This document shows, one piece after another, positions 15,142 through 23,727 of a stretch of 64,000 nucleotides of DNA. The notes beneath the pieces are model-generated. The model saw only the letters and a list, made by a program, of their open reading frames with translations, made no database searches and had not been told where the DNA came from. Position numbers and translations under genes: made by a program. The DNA comes from Andreesenia sp964489735. Its GTDB lineage: Bacteria > Bacillota > Clostridia > Tissierellales > Gottschalkiaceae. The stretch is taken from positions 34,108-98,107 of the forward strand of contig CAZBAL010000004.1 of the NCBI GenBank assembly GCA_964489735.1. The letters are read 5' to 3'. Each line of letters starts with the position of its first letter. Positions within the stretch are counted from its first letter, which is position 1.

Positions 15142-16011
15142 ATGAATAATGCTGTTGAAATGGTTGCAAATGCAAAAGTAAATCTTTCTCTAGATGTAGT
15201 GAGAAGAAGAGAAGATAACTATCATGATCTTGAAATGATAATGCAGGAGATAGATTTGGCAGACAAGATATTCATAAAAGAGATAGATGCTGATGAAATA
15301 AGGGTATTATGTAATAGAGACGATATTCCTACAGACGAAACTAATATAGTATACAAAATATCGTATACTATAAAAAATAGATTCAATATAGATAAAGGCT
15401 TGGAAATTAAAATAGATAAAAACATACCGATTGCAGCAGGACTCGGAGGTGGAAGTGCTGATGCAGCAGCCACTATCAAAGGGCTTAATAAACTTTGGAA
15501 TCTGAATATGTCTGAACAGGATATGATAGATATATCAAAGCCGCTAGGAGCAGACATACCTTTCTGTATAATTGGAGGTACTGCTGTTGCAAGAGGAATA
15601 GGTGACAAGCTGACAAAGATAAGCGGGTTGAAAGAAACTATGATTCTTCTGGTCAATCCTGAAATTGGAGTTTCAACTAAATTTGTATATCAGAGTTTGA
15701 ATTTGGACGTTATAGAAAAAAGACCTGATACTGGGAAATTAGTAGATGCTATACAAGCGAATGATTTGAATTATATTGCAAATAATATGGTTAATGTACT
15801 TGAAACAGTATCTATAAAAGAGTATCCTTTAATAGATAAAATAAAAGAAGAGATGATACAGTACGGTGCTATAGGGTCACTGATGAGTGGAAGTGGATCA
15901 ACCGTATTTGGGATATTTGATGACGAATCTGCGATAGATAATGCAGAAAAAGAGTTCAGGAAACAGTACAACTTAGTGATTAGAACTAAGACGGTAGAAA
16001 GGATGGTATAG
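15142..16011 (+). CDS. ispE: 4-diphosphocytidyl-2-C-methyl-D-erythritol kinase
   Basis: The 289-residue GHMP kinase phosphorylates CDP-methylerythritol in the MEP isoprenoid pathway. Motifs: NAKVNLSLDV at the N-terminus, the ATP-binding GLGGGSADAAATIKGLN and the C-terminal MSGSGSTVFGIF. ATG 15142 follows GGTGATG; an in-frame ATG at 15130 is possible. First gene of an operon with the GntR regulator 4 nt downstream. Confidence 0.94.
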   Translation: MNNAVEMVANAKVNLSLDVVRRREDNYHDLEMIMQEIDLADKIFIKEIDADEIRVLCNRDDIPTDETNIVYKISYTIKNRFNIDKGLEIKIDKNIPIAAGLGGGSADAAATIKGLNKLWNLNMSEQDMIDISKPLGADIPFCIIGGTAVARGIGDKLTKISGLKETMILLVNPEIGVSTKFVYQSLNLDVIEKRPDTGKLVDAIQANDLNYIANNMVNVLETVSIKEYPLIDKIKEEMIQYGAIGSLMSGSGSTVFGIFDDESAIDNAEKEFRKQYNLVIRTKTVERMV

Positions 16012-16015
16012 GATT

Positions 16016-16687
16016 ATGAAAGAGCTAGGAATAATACAAGCAGATTCATACAAGCCACTTAGAGATATTGTATTTGAAACTCTAAGAGAGGCTATACTAG
16101 AAGGGAAGTTAGTTCCAGGGGAGAGAGTTATGGAGGTTCAGCTTGCTGAACAGCTAGGAGTTAGTAGAACACCTGTCAGGGAAGCTATTAGAAAGCTTGA
16201 GCTTGAGGGATTACTGATTATGGTACCGAGAAAAGGAGCATACGTTGCGGATGTTTCACTAGATGATATAATTGATGTTCTAGAAATAAGAGCATCATTA
16301 GAGGGGCTTGCGGCTTCTTTAGGTGCGGAGAGAAGAACATCATCCGATATAGAAAAACTTGAAAAGAAAATCGCTGAACTGAGCAGATGTGTTATGGAAA
16401 AAGACACAGAGGGTATGATAGAAAATGATGCACAGTTCCACAATATTCTTCTAGATACATCAAAAAATAAGAAGCTTGCATCAATTGTTGAAGGACTGAA
16501 GGATCAGGTTCAGAGATTTAGAGTTATATACTTTAATGAATATGAAGAAGTGGGCTTTAAGCTTATAGAAGAGCATAAGGAAATACTTAAATGCATAAAA
16601 GAAGGAAATAAGGAAGATGCTATGAAGTCAGCTGAAACTCATATCTACAATATAAGAAAACAGCTGATAGACAATATGGATAGTTAA
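16016..16687 (+). CDS. GntR/FadR-subfamily transcriptional regulator
   Basis: The 223-residue protein has a GntR winged helix (about 10-75, VMEVQLAEQLGVSRTPVREAIRKLELEGLL) and an FCD ligand domain (about 85-215) with the likely metal-binding set D-x-x-x-H (NDAQFH), EEHKE and ETHIY. FCD regulators bind small carboxylic acids or sugars; the ligand is unknown. It sits between ispE and murI, where B. subtilis has purR, and may control the operon through the palindrome at its promoter. Confidence 0.9.
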   Translation: MKELGIIQADSYKPLRDIVFETLREAILEGKLVPGERVMEVQLAEQLGVSRTPVREAIRKLELEGLLIMVPRKGAYVADVSLDDIIDVLEIRASLEGLAASLGAERRTSSDIEKLEKKIAELSRCVMEKDTEGMIENDAQFHNILLDTSKNKKLASIVEGLKDQVQRFRVIYFNEYEEVGFKLIEEHKEILKCIKEGNKEDAMKSAETHIYNIRKQLIDNMDS

Positions 16688-16699
16688 GGGGGATGCCTT

Positions 16700-17509
16700 A
16701 TGGATAATAGACCTATAGGTATATTTGACTCAGGAATAGGTGGGCTCACAGTTTTAAAAGAACTGGTTGAACAGATGCCGAATGAAAAAATGATATATTT
16801 TGGAGATACCGGAAGAATACCGTATGGTACAAAATCTAGAGAGGCAGTAATAAAGTATTCTTTTCAATGTATAAGATTTTTATTAAGTAAAGATGTTAAG
16901 GCTATAATAATAGCTTGTAATACTGCTTCAGCTGTTGCATTGGCACCGGCCTTAAAGGAATTTGATATTCCTATAATAGGAGTTGTGGAGTCAGGAGCTA
17001 AGGCGGCGGTGAAAGGAACATCAAATGATAAAATTGGTGTAATAGGAACCACTGGAACGATAAACAGTAATGCCTATCAGAAAGAGATAAGAGCACTATC
17101 TCCTCAGGCAGAGGTAATAGGTCAGGACTGTCCGCTATTTGTTCAGATAGTGGAAGATGGCTGGGAAGATACAGAAGTTGCTAAACTGACAGCTGAGAAG
17201 TATCTAATTGATATGAAGGAACATGATGTGGATACTCTAGTACTAGGATGTACTCACTATCCGATATTGAGATATACACTCTATAAAGTTCTTGGAGAAG
17301 ATGTTAAGCTTATAAACCCGGCATATGAAACAGCAATAGAGGGTAAGGAGCTGCTGACTGAAAGAAAGCTGCTGACTGAAAATATTGATGAAGTGGACAA
17401 TATAGAGTTTTATGTGAGTGATGATCCGGAGAAGTTCAGAAGAATCGGCGGAAATATGCTGAATAGAAATATTCAGTCTGTGAAAAAAATAGATATAGAG
17501 AAACTCTAG
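16700..17509 (+). CDS. murI: Glutamate racemase
   Basis: The 269-residue enzyme makes D-glutamate for peptidoglycan. It has GIFDSGIGGLTVLKEL, the catalytic cysteines in ACNTASAVA and LGCTHYPIL, and GDTGRIPYG. GGGGGATG-type spacing follows the regulator by 12 nt. Near the end, a 15-base sequence occurs twice 18 bp apart (17349-17381), duplicating six residues (ELLTER/KLLTEN). Confidence 0.95.
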   Translation: MDNRPIGIFDSGIGGLTVLKELVEQMPNEKMIYFGDTGRIPYGTKSREAVIKYSFQCIRFLLSKDVKAIIIACNTASAVALAPALKEFDIPIIGVVESGAKAAVKGTSNDKIGVIGTTGTINSNAYQKEIRALSPQAEVIGQDCPLFVQIVEDGWEDTEVAKLTAEKYLIDMKEHDVDTLVLGCTHYPILRYTLYKVLGEDVKLINPAYETAIEGKELLTERKLLTENIDEVDNIEFYVSDDPEKFRRIGGNMLNRNIQSVKKIDIEKL

Positions 17510-17517
17510 GTGATGTT

Positions 17518-17934
17518 ATGAAAATTGTTGATATTCACGTTAATGGAAAGCAAGTAGATTGTTATGGTGAAACTGATAATATTGAAATTAAGACAGAAGC
17601 CAAATACTGTAAAAAAAAGAATTCAACATATTTGATATATGATGAAAGTGAAGCAACTGGAATGGAAGGTTCTAAGACTAAGCTTAGAATAGAGGAAGAT
17701 AAGATAGTTATGATCAGAACAGGTTCTGTTGAAACGAAGATGGAATTTGTGGTTGGGGATAAGAGTGAAGTGATTTATAAATGTCCTCATGGTCGTTTTG
17801 ATATGAATATTAGAACAGATGATATCACGGTAGATTACCATGAGGATAGAATCAGCAAAATAAGTATAAGGTATTCAATGTGCTTTGATGAAGATTATGA
17901 AACGCAAAACTGCTTAGATATTAGTATATTATAG
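17518..17934 (+). CDS. DUF1934 (YwiB-like) beta-barrel protein
   Basis: This 138-residue cytoplasmic protein has the alternating beta pattern of the DUF1934/calycin-like family: an ATGMEGSKTKLRIEE strand pair and MIRTGSVETKMEF, then a C-terminal IRYSMCFD strand. No function is established for the family. It starts 8 nt after murI and belongs to the ispE-gntR-murI operon. Confidence 0.75.
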   Translation: MKIVDIHVNGKQVDCYGETDNIEIKTEAKYCKKKNSTYLIYDESEATGMEGSKTKLRIEEDKIVMIRTGSVETKMEFVVGDKSEVIYKCPHGRFDMNIRTDDITVDYHEDRISKISIRYSMCFDEDYETQNCLDISIL

Positions 17935-17963
17935 GTGGAATATATTTACGAAAGGATGAGCTT

Positions 17964-18347
17964 ATGAAAGCGAAAGTATTCAAGAATATGGTAGTGGGGG
18001 AACCAGCTAAGCTAGTAGACCTTGTAGATTATGATGTGGATGGTATTGGAAGAAATTTAGTTTTTGGAAATAAAAGAGCGACTCTTATAGGTTTTGCTTT
18101 TTCAGAAGAGAAAGGACTTGTGACATCTGAAGCACAAGGAGATATTTTTGTCTATGTAATGGAGGGCATTCTAGAAGTAGACCTTGATGGAAAAGACCAT
18201 TCAGTCCACCAAGGAGAGTACATATTATTACCAAAAGGACTTCCACATTCTCTGGAAACAGATGAGAAGACAAAGCTAATTTTTCTTTTAGCTTATGATG
18301 AAGAAGATTCAAAGGAAAAAGATACTGAGTCAGAGTCTAATGAGTAA
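17964..18347 (+). CDS. Cupin-domain protein with incomplete metal site
   Basis: The 127-residue protein is a single small cupin. Motif 2 is present (GEYILLPKGLPHSL, with P-x-G-x-x-H). Motif 1 reads GDIFVYVMEGILEV, lacking the usual H-x-H, so canonical metal binding is doubtful. The tail is Lys/Glu-rich. AAAGGATGAGC precedes the ATG. Last gene of the ispE operon; role unknown. Confidence 0.82.
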   Translation: MKAKVFKNMVVGEPAKLVDLVDYDVDGIGRNLVFGNKRATLIGFAFSEEKGLVTSEAQGDIFVYVMEGILEVDLDGKDHSVHQGEYILLPKGLPHSLETDEKTKLIFLLAYDEEDSKEKDTESESNE

Positions 18348-18412
18348 CTAAATCAAAATCAAAGTGCAATTAACATAAAAATACAATATCAGGACTGAAA
18401 TTCAGTAAATAA

Positions 18413-18452
18413 AAAAGGGATACAAATCGATTAATAGATTTGTATCCCTTTT
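18413..18452. terminator. Bidirectional terminator between the cupin gene and pdxS
   Basis: A perfect 16-bp stem AAAAGGGATACAAATC/GATTTGTATCCCTTTT with an 8-nt loop, usable from both sides. Confidence 0.94.
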
Positions 18453-18477
18453 CTGATTATCAAAAGTATATAATTGC

Positions 18478-19359
18478 TTATCTGTCAGACATTTTTTCTT
18501 CTTTCGGCATAGTAGAAACATTGATACCAACCATAGCTTCTCCTAAGTTTTCAGATAGTTCAGCAAGTTTTTTACCGTTATCATAATGTTTAACAGCCTG
18601 AACTATTGCCTCAGCTCTCTTAACAGGATCCCCTGATTTGAAGATTCCTGATCCAACAAAAACACCGTCACATCCTAATTGCATCATCATAGCTGCGTCC
18701 GCAGGAGTAGCAACACCTCCAGCAGCAAAGTTCACAACAGGAAGTGAATTGTTTTCATGAACATAATCCACAAGATCAATAGGGGCTTGGATTTCCTTAG
18801 CATAATTAGCAAGCTCATCTTTAGACAGAGCAGATATTATAGCCATTTCATTTGTCATGGCTCTCATATGTTTAACTGCTTCAATAACATCACCTGTTCC
18901 AGGTTCACCTTTTGTTCTAATCATATTAGCTCCTTCAGCAATTCTTCTCAGAGCTTCTCCTAAGTTTTTTGCACCACAAACAAAGGGAGCTTTAAACTTG
19001 GATTTGTCGATATGAAGTCTATCATCAGCAGGTGTAAGTACTTCAGATTCATCTATATAATCAATATCAAGAGCATCAAGAATTTGGGCTTCCACAAAGT
19101 GACCAATTCTAACTTTAGCCATAACAGGAATAGAAACAGCCGCCTGTATTTCCTTTATAAGTTGAGGATCAGACATTCTTGCGATTCCACCTTCAGCTCT
19201 TATATCAGCAGGAACTCTCTCCAGAGCCATTACAGCACAAGCTCCAGCTGCTTCAGCTATCTTAGCCTGATCGGCATTTGTAACATCCATTATTACTCCG
19301 CCTTTTAAACTATCAGCTAAATTATTTGTTAAATTGTACCTCTCTTTAATAATTGACAT
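18478..19359 (-). CDS. pdxS: Pyridoxal 5'-phosphate synthase subunit PdxS
   Basis: The 293-residue TIM-barrel synthase makes PLP from ribose 5-phosphate, glyceraldehyde 3-phosphate and ammonia. Visible are GGVIMDVTNADQA, MALERVPADIRAEGG, the catalytic-Lys segment VMAKVRIGHF, the second Lys in IRTKGEPGTGD and AGGVATPADAA. GGAGGAATAAT precedes the ATG. Its glutaminase partner PdxT is normally the next gene but is absent here: the downstream side is a terminator and the convergent cupin gene. Confidence 0.95.
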   Translation of the reverse strand: MSIIKERYNLTNNLADSLKGGVIMDVTNADQAKIAEAAGACAVMALERVPADIRAEGGIARMSDPQLIKEIQAAVSIPVMAKVRIGHFVEAQILDALDIDYIDESEVLTPADDRLHIDKSKFKAPFVCGAKNLGEALRRIAEGANMIRTKGEPGTGDVIEAVKHMRAMTNEMAIISALSKDELANYAKEIQAPIDLVDYVHENNSLPVVNFAAGGVATPADAAMMMQLGCDGVFVGSGIFKSGDPVKRAEAIVQAVKHYDNGKKLAELSENLGEAMVGINVSTMPKEEKMSDR

Positions 19360-19409
19360 TATTATTCCTCCAATAATCTATATAATATAAATACAAAACT
19401 CATAAACAC

Positions 19410-19438
19410 ATTATATAATACAGATACAAATATAGCAA
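19410..19438 (-). promoter_or_regulatory. pdxS promoter
   Basis: On the minus strand, TTGCTA (19438-19433), 17 bp, TATAAT (19415-19410). Confidence 0.7.
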
Positions 19439-19727
19439 CAACTATGCGATAAATAAATACAAAAAGGTTATAATAGATTTAATGAAGGGGTACAATAGCG
19501 ATGCGTTTGTAAGATAATATATTTTTATAGATTGAAAAATTTTTAGTATAAAAATAAATAATAGATATCTTTAAAGGATATTTAGCACAAATAAACCCTA
19601 TATATAAGGAAGGAAAAAATAAAAGATTATAAAAAGCAAAATAACACCTGCTAATATTGGTTGAAAGAGACTGATGGGGGTATAAATAAAATCAATGGAC
19701 ATATGTGATGGAGAGGAAATTTGTATA

Positions 19728-19756
19728 TTTGAAAAATTTCAAAAATATGGTATAAT
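19728..19756 (+). promoter_or_regulatory. Distal promoter upstream of the S-layer gene
   Basis: TTTGAA (19728-19733), 17 bp, TATAAT (19751-19756) with extended TGG. It would give a leader of nearly 280 nt, containing a small AACTCA/TGAGTT hairpin. The rest of the 679-bp gap 19360-20038 is AT-rich, with no gene seen. Confidence 0.6.
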
Positions 19757-19923
19757 TCCTTTGCATACCAAAATTAGCATATAACTCAATCTTAATGAGT
19801 TGCAAGCAGAGAAGTTACAAAAATATTACAAAAAAGTTAATAATAGGTGTCAGCTTAATTGCCTTGAAATCAACACTTAGAACTTTTTTGTGTTTTAAAA
19901 GTTACAGAAAAAAATATATATTG

Positions 19924-19952
19924 TTGACAATGCTAATTTTACATGTTAGAAT
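19924..19952 (+). promoter_or_regulatory. Proximal S-layer gene promoter
   Basis: TTGACA (19924-19929), 17 bp, TAGAAT (19947-19952) with extended TGT. The leader of about 80 nt carries two small hairpins, GCATC/GATGC (19972-19986) and AGGG/CCCT (19988-20000), then AAGGAGG. Confidence 0.85.
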
Positions 19953-20038
19953 TGTGTTGTAGTTTAATCGCGCATCGTTAAGATGCAAGGGTTGAGCCCT
20001 AAAACATTTAAGTATTTATTTTAAGGAGGAATTTTTTT

Positions 20039-22477
20039 ATGAAAAAAAGAATATTTTCATTAGCGCTTGCCTCTACAATGGTTCTTGGAACATTCGGAAC
20101 TGTTATGGCAGCTGACGAAGTATTAGAAAACAAGCCTTTTGTTGATGGTTATCCAGGTGGAGTATTCAAGCCAGATAACAGCATTACAAGAGGAGAGGTA
20201 ACTAAACTTGTTGCAGTAGCTAAAGACTTTGCTACTCAAAACTCAAGTTACCCAGATGTTCAAGATCACTGGGCAAATAAGTATATCGGAGCTTTATCAG
20301 CATATCTTAAAGGTTATCCAGACGGAGAGTTCAAAGCTGATAATGAAATGACAAGAGCAGAATTTGCTACTCTAATGTCAAGAATAAACGATTCAGACAT
20401 TAAGCCATCAGCGAAAAGCTTCACTGATATCGGAAACCACTGGGCAGAAGATGATATCAAAAGAATGGCAGCAGCTGGTGTTATAGAAGGATATGAAGAT
20501 GGAACTTTCAAACCAGACCAACCAGTTACTAGAGCAGAAGCTGTAACTATGATCTTAAGAAACGAAGGAATTAATCCGGATCCAGACATAGCTAGCAAAG
20601 TAACTAATCCTTTCAGTGATGTAACTAATGAAGCATGGTATATTGAAGAAGTTCTTACTGCATCAGGACTTTACAAATACGTTCAAGATGAGAACGGAAA
20701 TAGAAAAGTTGTAGCTAATGATGATGTAGAGAAAATAGAGAGTGCAAAAGTAATCGATAAAGTTATTACTGATGAATCAGAAGATCTATTAGTAGAACTT
20801 GCTGTTAACGGAGAAAAGCTTCCTGTAGACTACGCATCATTCTATGCAGAAGGATACCATATTTCAAATGACCAATGGAAAGTTGAAGACTCAAAAGGTA
20901 ACGATGCTAGTGATATAATTGTTTGGAAAGCTATAGGTGGAGACTATGTGCCAACACTTGATCCTGACGAAATGGATTTAGATGAGGTTTACACTGTATC
21001 ATTCCCTATAGCACATCAAGGAAACTACTTCACAGTAGCAACTGGAACAGTACAAAAAGTTAAGGCGGCTAACGCTAAAGTTAAAAGTCTTGATTCACTA
21101 GTTATTAAGAGAGAAAGCTGTGATGGAGATACACTATTAGATCTTAAGAGCGACACACTTGTTGGTGGTTTCTTAGATGGTACGAGAGATGAAACTGCTG
21201 TGTTGACTAAAATAAATGCTACTGTAAACGGAGGAACACTAAACCTTCTTGATACTAGCATAGCTGGTGATGTTAAAATAGAATCTTCGAATGAAAATGT
21301 TGTTGAAGTTAAAAGAGGAGCAGCTGGAGAAGTAAAACTATACGCAAGAATGGCTGGAAAAGCTACAATCACAGTAACTTACGGAGATCTTAAAATAACT
21401 AAAGAAATAACTGTTGTTAAAGAAGAAAGAAAAGTAAGAGAAGTAAAAGCAAATGTTTCTGAAGTAAATCTATTAAATGGACAATCATCAACTGTAATAA
21501 TTTCACTGTTCGACCAGTATGGAGATCCATTCAGTCTAGATTGTACAGATGAAGATTTAACTGAATATATTCATGCAAATATCAAAGGAGATGCTGTTGT
21601 TCAAGTTAATAGCATAACTCCGATGAATGGTAACTCTAAATTTGAAGCTGTTCTTGAAGCTGTATCACCAGGAACAGGATATATCTATGTAACAATGATA
21701 GATGATGCTTATAAGAATGAAGTAAAAGTATTTAAACTACCTGTTAACGTTACTGACCTTAATACTTTAGGTGAGAAAAAAGTTGTAGTTGAAGATACTG
21801 CTGAAACAAAAGATTATTCAAAAGATTTTGAACTAGACTTAAATGATTCAAAAGATGATAAAGTTCTATTCAATATTTCTCAATTTACTAAAGAAGGAGC
21901 TTTCTCAGGAAAAGTTAAAGATCTTAAATTTGAGATAGATAATCCTGCAATAATTAGTGTTGCTAACGGAACAGATGATAACTTCCTAGTAACTGCTAAG
22001 AAAAAAGGTGTAGCTGAGATTACTTTAAGAGATAGCGATGATAACGTAGTTGCAAAAGTTAAAGTTACTGTTATCGATTCTGAAAAAAGTGATGAAATAA
22101 CAGGTGTTAACTACAGAGTAGATGCTAAAACTACTATAAAAGGAGCTCCATTAAATGCAATTGGTGATTACAGACTAAGCGACTTCGTTTTTGGAGATGC
22201 AATAAAAACTAACGTTGCTAGCCTATCTACACCAGTAATAGAAAATGGACAAGTTAAAGTAGATGGAAAAGTTGTAGGTAAAGTTAAGGTTGAAGTTTAC
22301 ACTTACGACGCAGATGACAATGCTACTAAGACTGTTATTGAAAATGCAAATGAAGCAGATGTTCTTGTAACTCTTGCGGATAAAGATGGAGAGAGAAAAG
22401 CTAAAGTATCAGTAGAAGTTATCTCTAACGATGGAACTGAGTTTGACAAAGTTTACGAACTAGACTTAGCTAAATAA
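20039..22477 (+). CDS. SLH-domain surface (S-layer) protein with bacterial Ig-like repeats
   Basis: The 812-residue protein has a signal peptide (MKKRIFSLALAST..., cleavage near VMA-A) followed at once by SLH repeats: GYPGGVFKPDNSITRGE (about 37-55), DHWANKYIGALS...YPDGEFKADNEMTRAE (about 75-112), NHWAEDDIKRMAAAG...YEDGTFKPDQPVTRAE (about 132-170) and a partial fourth (FSDVTNEAWYIEEV). SLH domains bind pyruvylated secondary wall polymer. The rest is beta-rich, with Big-2/Ig-like blocks near 380-465 and 620-690 (KATITVTYGDLKITKEITVV; KKKGVAEITLRD). Two promoters, a structured leader and AAGGAGG suggest high expression; it is probably the S-layer subunit. Confidence 0.92.
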   Translation: MKKRIFSLALASTMVLGTFGTVMAADEVLENKPFVDGYPGGVFKPDNSITRGEVTKLVAVAKDFATQNSSYPDVQDHWANKYIGALSAYLKGYPDGEFKADNEMTRAEFATLMSRINDSDIKPSAKSFTDIGNHWAEDDIKRMAAAGVIEGYEDGTFKPDQPVTRAEAVTMILRNEGINPDPDIASKVTNPFSDVTNEAWYIEEVLTASGLYKYVQDENGNRKVVANDDVEKIESAKVIDKVITDESEDLLVELAVNGEKLPVDYASFYAEGYHISNDQWKVEDSKGNDASDIIVWKAIGGDYVPTLDPDEMDLDEVYTVSFPIAHQGNYFTVATGTVQKVKAANAKVKSLDSLVIKRESCDGDTLLDLKSDTLVGGFLDGTRDETAVLTKINATVNGGTLNLLDTSIAGDVKIESSNENVVEVKRGAAGEVKLYARMAGKATITVTYGDLKITKEITVVKEERKVREVKANVSEVNLLNGQSSTVIISLFDQYGDPFSLDCTDEDLTEYIHANIKGDAVVQVNSITPMNGNSKFEAVLEAVSPGTGYIYVTMIDDAYKNEVKVFKLPVNVTDLNTLGEKKVVVEDTAETKDYSKDFELDLNDSKDDKVLFNISQFTKEGAFSGKVKDLKFEIDNPAIISVANGTDDNFLVTAKKKGVAEITLRDSDDNVVAKVKVTVIDSEKSDEITGVNYRVDAKTTIKGAPLNAIGDYRLSDFVFGDAIKTNVASLSTPVIENGQVKVDGKVVGKVKVEVYTYDADDNATKTVIENANEADVLVTLADKDGERKAKVSVEVISNDGTEFDKVYELDLAK

Positions 22478-22523
22478 TATAGACTAATCAAGGTCAATAT
22501 TAATAGATGTAAATATACAAGAT

Positions 22524-22555
22524 AAAAGGATAGAATCTTTCTATCCTTTTATTTT
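22524..22555 (+). terminator. Terminator of the first SLH gene
   Basis: A perfect 12-bp stem AAAAGGATAGAA/TTCTATCCTTTT with a TCT loop, then ATTTTT. Confidence 0.93.
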
Positions 22556-22564
22556 TGAAAAAAC

Positions 22565-22603
22565 AGCCACACATACTCATGATTGAATTCGTGAGTAGTG
22601 GCT
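22565..22603 (+). other. Second long hairpin between the SLH genes
   Basis: AGCCAC (22565-22570) pairs with GTGGCT (22598-22603) and ACTCATG (22575-22581) with CGTGAGT (22590-22596), across an asymmetric internal loop. No T-tract follows. It lies in the leader side of the second SLH gene and may be an RNA control or stability element. Confidence 0.5.
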
Positions 22604-22678
22604 ACATATCTTAAACAAAGCAAAAATAGAGAAGAACAAGATATTAAAATAGTATCTATATAAATTTAGGGGGACAAT

Positions 22679-23629
22679 ATGAGTAAGAAAATAGTTTCAC
22701 TAGCAGTAGCTAGTATGATGGCATTAGGATCGCTAGCAATAGCAGACACAGAAGTAGAAGTAAAGGAAAGCAAACCATTTATAAAAGGTTATGAGTCTGA
22801 AGGAAAGTACACTTTCAAAGCAGATAACTCTATAAAGAGATCAGAAATAGCAGCTATAGTAGCTAGAGCTATAGAATTAGAAGATGCTGAAAACACATTT
22901 GAAGATGTTGATGCAGAACACTGGGCAGCTGGATATATAGGAGCTCTTCAAGGAGAAGGATATGTTCAAGGAGATGATGAAGGAAAATACAATCCTGAAT
23001 CAGACCTTACTAGAGCTGAGCTTGCACAAATAATATACAATGTTCTTGGTATAGAAGAAGACGCAGATGAAGATGACAAAGATGATGAAGATGATAAAGA
23101 CGAAGATAAAACAGAAGTAGAAGAATCATCAGATGAAGAATCATCAGACGAAGAAAATAATGATGATGAAGATGCAGACAATGACGATAAAGATGAAGAC
23201 AATGAAAACGGTGAAGATGACGAAGATGATAAAGAAGAAGAAAAAGAGTCTAAATTCAACGATGTAGATAGTCATTGGGGTAAAAAAGCTATTGAAGCAA
23301 TAGCTGATAAAGGTATAGTTGAAGGTTATCCAGGAGAAGATGAAGAAGGAAAAGTTGAATTCAGACCTGATAACAAAGTTACTAGAGCAGAAGCTGTTAA
23401 AATGATATTACTTCTAAACGAAAGAAATATTGATGTAGAAGATGCTTTAGAAAAGCTAGAAAATAAATTCGAAGATCTTGATGAGCATTGGGCTAAAGCT
23501 TTAATACTTGCAGCATCAAACAGCTACAAGTATGAAGTTAAAGATGGAAAAGAAGTAATCGTTGAAGAAGAAAATGATGACAGCGATGACGAAGATGACA
23601 AAGATGATGAAGGAACTACTGAAGAGTAA
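22679..23629 (+). CDS. SLH-domain surface protein with acidic insertion
   Basis: The 316-residue protein has a signal peptide (cleavage near AIA-D), SLH-like units at about 28-67 (variant IKRSE instead of TRAE) and 73-122 (DLTRAEL), then a stretch at about 126-190 made almost wholly of Asp, Glu, Lys, Ser and Asn. A third SLH unit follows (about 192-243, SHWGKKAIEAIADKG...NKVTRAEA), a partial fourth and an acidic tail. GGGGGAC precedes the ATG. It is a likely wall-bound partner of the upstream S-layer protein; the acidic stretch could bind Ca2+ or act as a spacer (inference). Confidence 0.88.
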   Translation: MSKKIVSLAVASMMALGSLAIADTEVEVKESKPFIKGYESEGKYTFKADNSIKRSEIAAIVARAIELEDAENTFEDVDAEHWAAGYIGALQGEGYVQGDDEGKYNPESDLTRAELAQIIYNVLGIEEDADEDDKDDEDDKDEDKTEVEESSDEESSDEENNDDEDADNDDKDEDNENGEDDEDDKEEEKESKFNDVDSHWGKKAIEAIADKGIVEGYPGEDEEGKVEFRPDNKVTRAEAVKMILLLNERNIDVEDALEKLENKFEDLDEHWAKALILAASNSYKYEVKDGKEVIVEEENDDSDDEDDKDDEGTTEE

Positions 23630-23676
23630 TTTTATCAATCTTTTTATCTTGAGTTTTAATATTGATATTTAATTTT

Positions 23677-23709
23677 AAAGCAGGGGTGAATTTACTCCTG
23701 CTTTTATTA
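23677..23709 (+). terminator. Terminator of the second SLH gene
   Basis: AAAGCAGGGGT (23677-23687) pairs with ACTCCTGCTTT (23694-23704), one G-T wobble, then TTATT. Confidence 0.85.
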
Positions 23710-23727
23710 TATTCAAAAGGGAATGAT

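Noticed and set aside
19695..19784. Possible 29-codon leader peptide upstream of the S-layer gene
   Set aside because: The nearest G-rich site is about 20 nt away and the frame overlaps the distal promoter; nothing supports translation.
22966..23259. Ser-rich open frame on the minus strand
   Set aside because: It is the mirror of the Asp/Glu-rich GAT/GAA codons of the SLH protein; it has no start signal of its own.
23662..23727. Longer dUTPase with a hydrophobic N-terminus
   Set aside because: The extra codons lie over the preceding terminator hairpin, and AAAGGGA marks the start at 23728.
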